5,980 bases of DNA, from contig JAGWVG010000112.1 of assembly GCA_018970965.1 (NCBI GenBank), positions 1 to 5,980 of the forward strand, read 5' to 3'. This document shows, one piece after another, positions 5,358 to 5,980 of this stretch (position 1 is its first letter; every line of letters starts with the position of its first letter). The DNA is from Alphaproteobacteria bacterium. GTDB taxonomy: Bacteria; Pseudomonadota; Alphaproteobacteria; Sphingomonadales; Sphingomonadaceae. A program made the position numbers and the translations under genes. Under the pieces are notes generated by a model. That model was not told where the DNA came from. It saw only the letters and a program-made list of their open reading frames with translations, and ran no database searches.

Positions 5358-5980
5358 CCGATCTGCCCGAGCCAGACGAGCGCGATGGTGCCGGCCACGA
5401 TGCGATACCAAGCAAATGGCGCAAAACCATAGCGCGTGACCACCGCCAAAAAGGCTTTAATCACGAGCAGCGCGACAACAAAAGATACTGCAAAGCCAAT
5501 GGCGATGTTGCTCACATCCTGCGCCGCAAGTGCAGCCCCCTCCTTATAAAGGGCCAAAGTTGTGGCCCCCATCATTGTGGGGATCGCAACAAAAAAGCTA
5601 AACTCCGCCGCGGTTTTGCGTTCCACGCCCAGGGCACGCGCGCCCATGATGGTGGCACCTGAACGGCTGACCCCGGGGATCATCGACAGGCATTGGATAA
5701 ACCCAATGGTCAGGGTGGTTTTCCAACTCATTGCCTCGACAGTCTCCGTGTGGCTGTGCCGCGCCAAACGCTCAATCACCAAAATGGCAACCCCGCCCAC
5801 GATCAAAGCCCAAGCCACGATGGCCGGCGTTTCCAGCATGGCCTTGATGGCCTTATAGGCCAGCGCACCAATGACTGCCGACGGCAAAAAGCCCAGCAAA
5901 ATATTGCGGGTAAAGCGCACGGCCACCTGTTGCCACGAGAACAAGCCCAAGGCGACATCCCAAAAGCGCCGCCAATAGAG
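5354..5980 (-). CDS. uppP: Undecaprenyl-diphosphatase UppP (BacA), N-terminus missing
   Basis: Integral membrane enzyme that dephosphorylates undecaprenyl diphosphate to recycle the lipid carrier for peptidoglycan and O-antigen synthesis; extra copies give bacitracin resistance. The visible 208 residues run open to the right edge, beginning LYWRRFWDVALGLFSW. Full-length UppP is about 265-270 residues, so some 60 are outside the window, including the first conserved Glu-rich motif. Visible landmarks: RFTRNILLGFLPSAVIG; the phosphatase motif MIPGVSRSGATI, with PGVSRSG coded at 5657-5677; and the following AAEFSFFVAIPTMMGA segment. About five or six hydrophobic segments are present. A TTG codon at 5948-5950 could be read as a start, but the frame and family similarity continue upstream, so it is not used. 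It is convergent with rpoN and overlaps it by 4 nt. Confidence 0.95.
   Translation of the reverse strand, partial: LYWRRFWDVALGLFSWQQVAVRFTRNILLGFLPSAVIGALAYKAIKAMLETPAIVAWALIVGGVAILVIERLARHSHTETVEAMSWKTTLTIGFIQCLSMIPGVSRSGATIMGARALGVERKTAAEFSFFVAIPTMMGATTLALYKEGAALAAQDVSNIAIGFAVSFVVALLVIKAFLAVVTRYGFAPFAWYRIVAGTIALVWLGQIG

Noticed and set aside
5354..5950. uppP as a complete 198-residue gene starting at the TTG at 5948-5950.
   Set aside because: The frame stays open to the window edge with family-like residues (YWRRFWDVALGL), and the protein would lack about a quarter of UppP including a catalytic motif.

Overview
This window looks like ordinary chromosome from an alphaproteobacterium, most likely a member of the Sphingomonadales. 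That placement is an inference from three things: gene order (nrnC-type exonuclease, then lptC, lptA, lptB, rpoN), a glycine-rich double cold-shock-domain protein, and moderately high GC with weak Shine-Dalgarno sequences. It holds seven genes, one of them cut by the right edge. There are no mobile elements, CRISPR arrays, tRNAs or rRNAs.

Left part (1-1132). A hairpin with a T-run at 8-23 appears to terminate a plus-strand transcript entering from the left. The minus-strand gene at 46-831 encodes a 261-residue protein. It has an Arg/Gly-rich N-terminus built on a 21-bp tandem repeat, followed by two cold-shock domains. The 301-bp gap 832-1132 separates it from the plus-strand operon. This gap carries a CTATAG palindrome that can serve as a -10 element in either direction, several T-runs, and a weak hairpin plus T6 that could end a short RNA or attenuate the leader of nrnC.

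Centre (1133-5357). Five plus-strand genes run in order: nrnC (oligoribonuclease of the DEDDy/RNase D family), lptC, lptA, lptB (the inner-membrane and periplasmic parts of the LPS transport bridge and its ATPase) and rpoN (sigma-54). nrnC-lptC-lptA is tightly packed (0 and 5 nt), lptB-rpoN is separated by 2 nt, and the only real gap is the 147 bp between lptA and lptB. That gap contains an almost perfect sigma-54 (-24/-12) promoter sequence about 70 bp upstream of lptB. It suggests that RpoN, with an enhancer-binding activator, may drive transcription of its own gene together with the LPS transport ATPase. This is the most interesting observation in the window.

Right part (5354-5980). rpoN converges on a minus-strand uppP (undecaprenyl-diphosphatase). 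Their stop codons physically overlap by 4 nt, leaving no room for a terminator between them. uppP runs off the right edge, losing its N-terminus. The hpf and ptsN genes that follow rpoN in many proteobacteria are absent here.

Functionally, most of the window concerns the cell envelope (LPS export, recycling of undecaprenyl phosphate) with RNA metabolism and regulation (NrnC, cold-shock protein, RpoN) interleaved. I see no novel multi-gene system. The open questions are regulatory.
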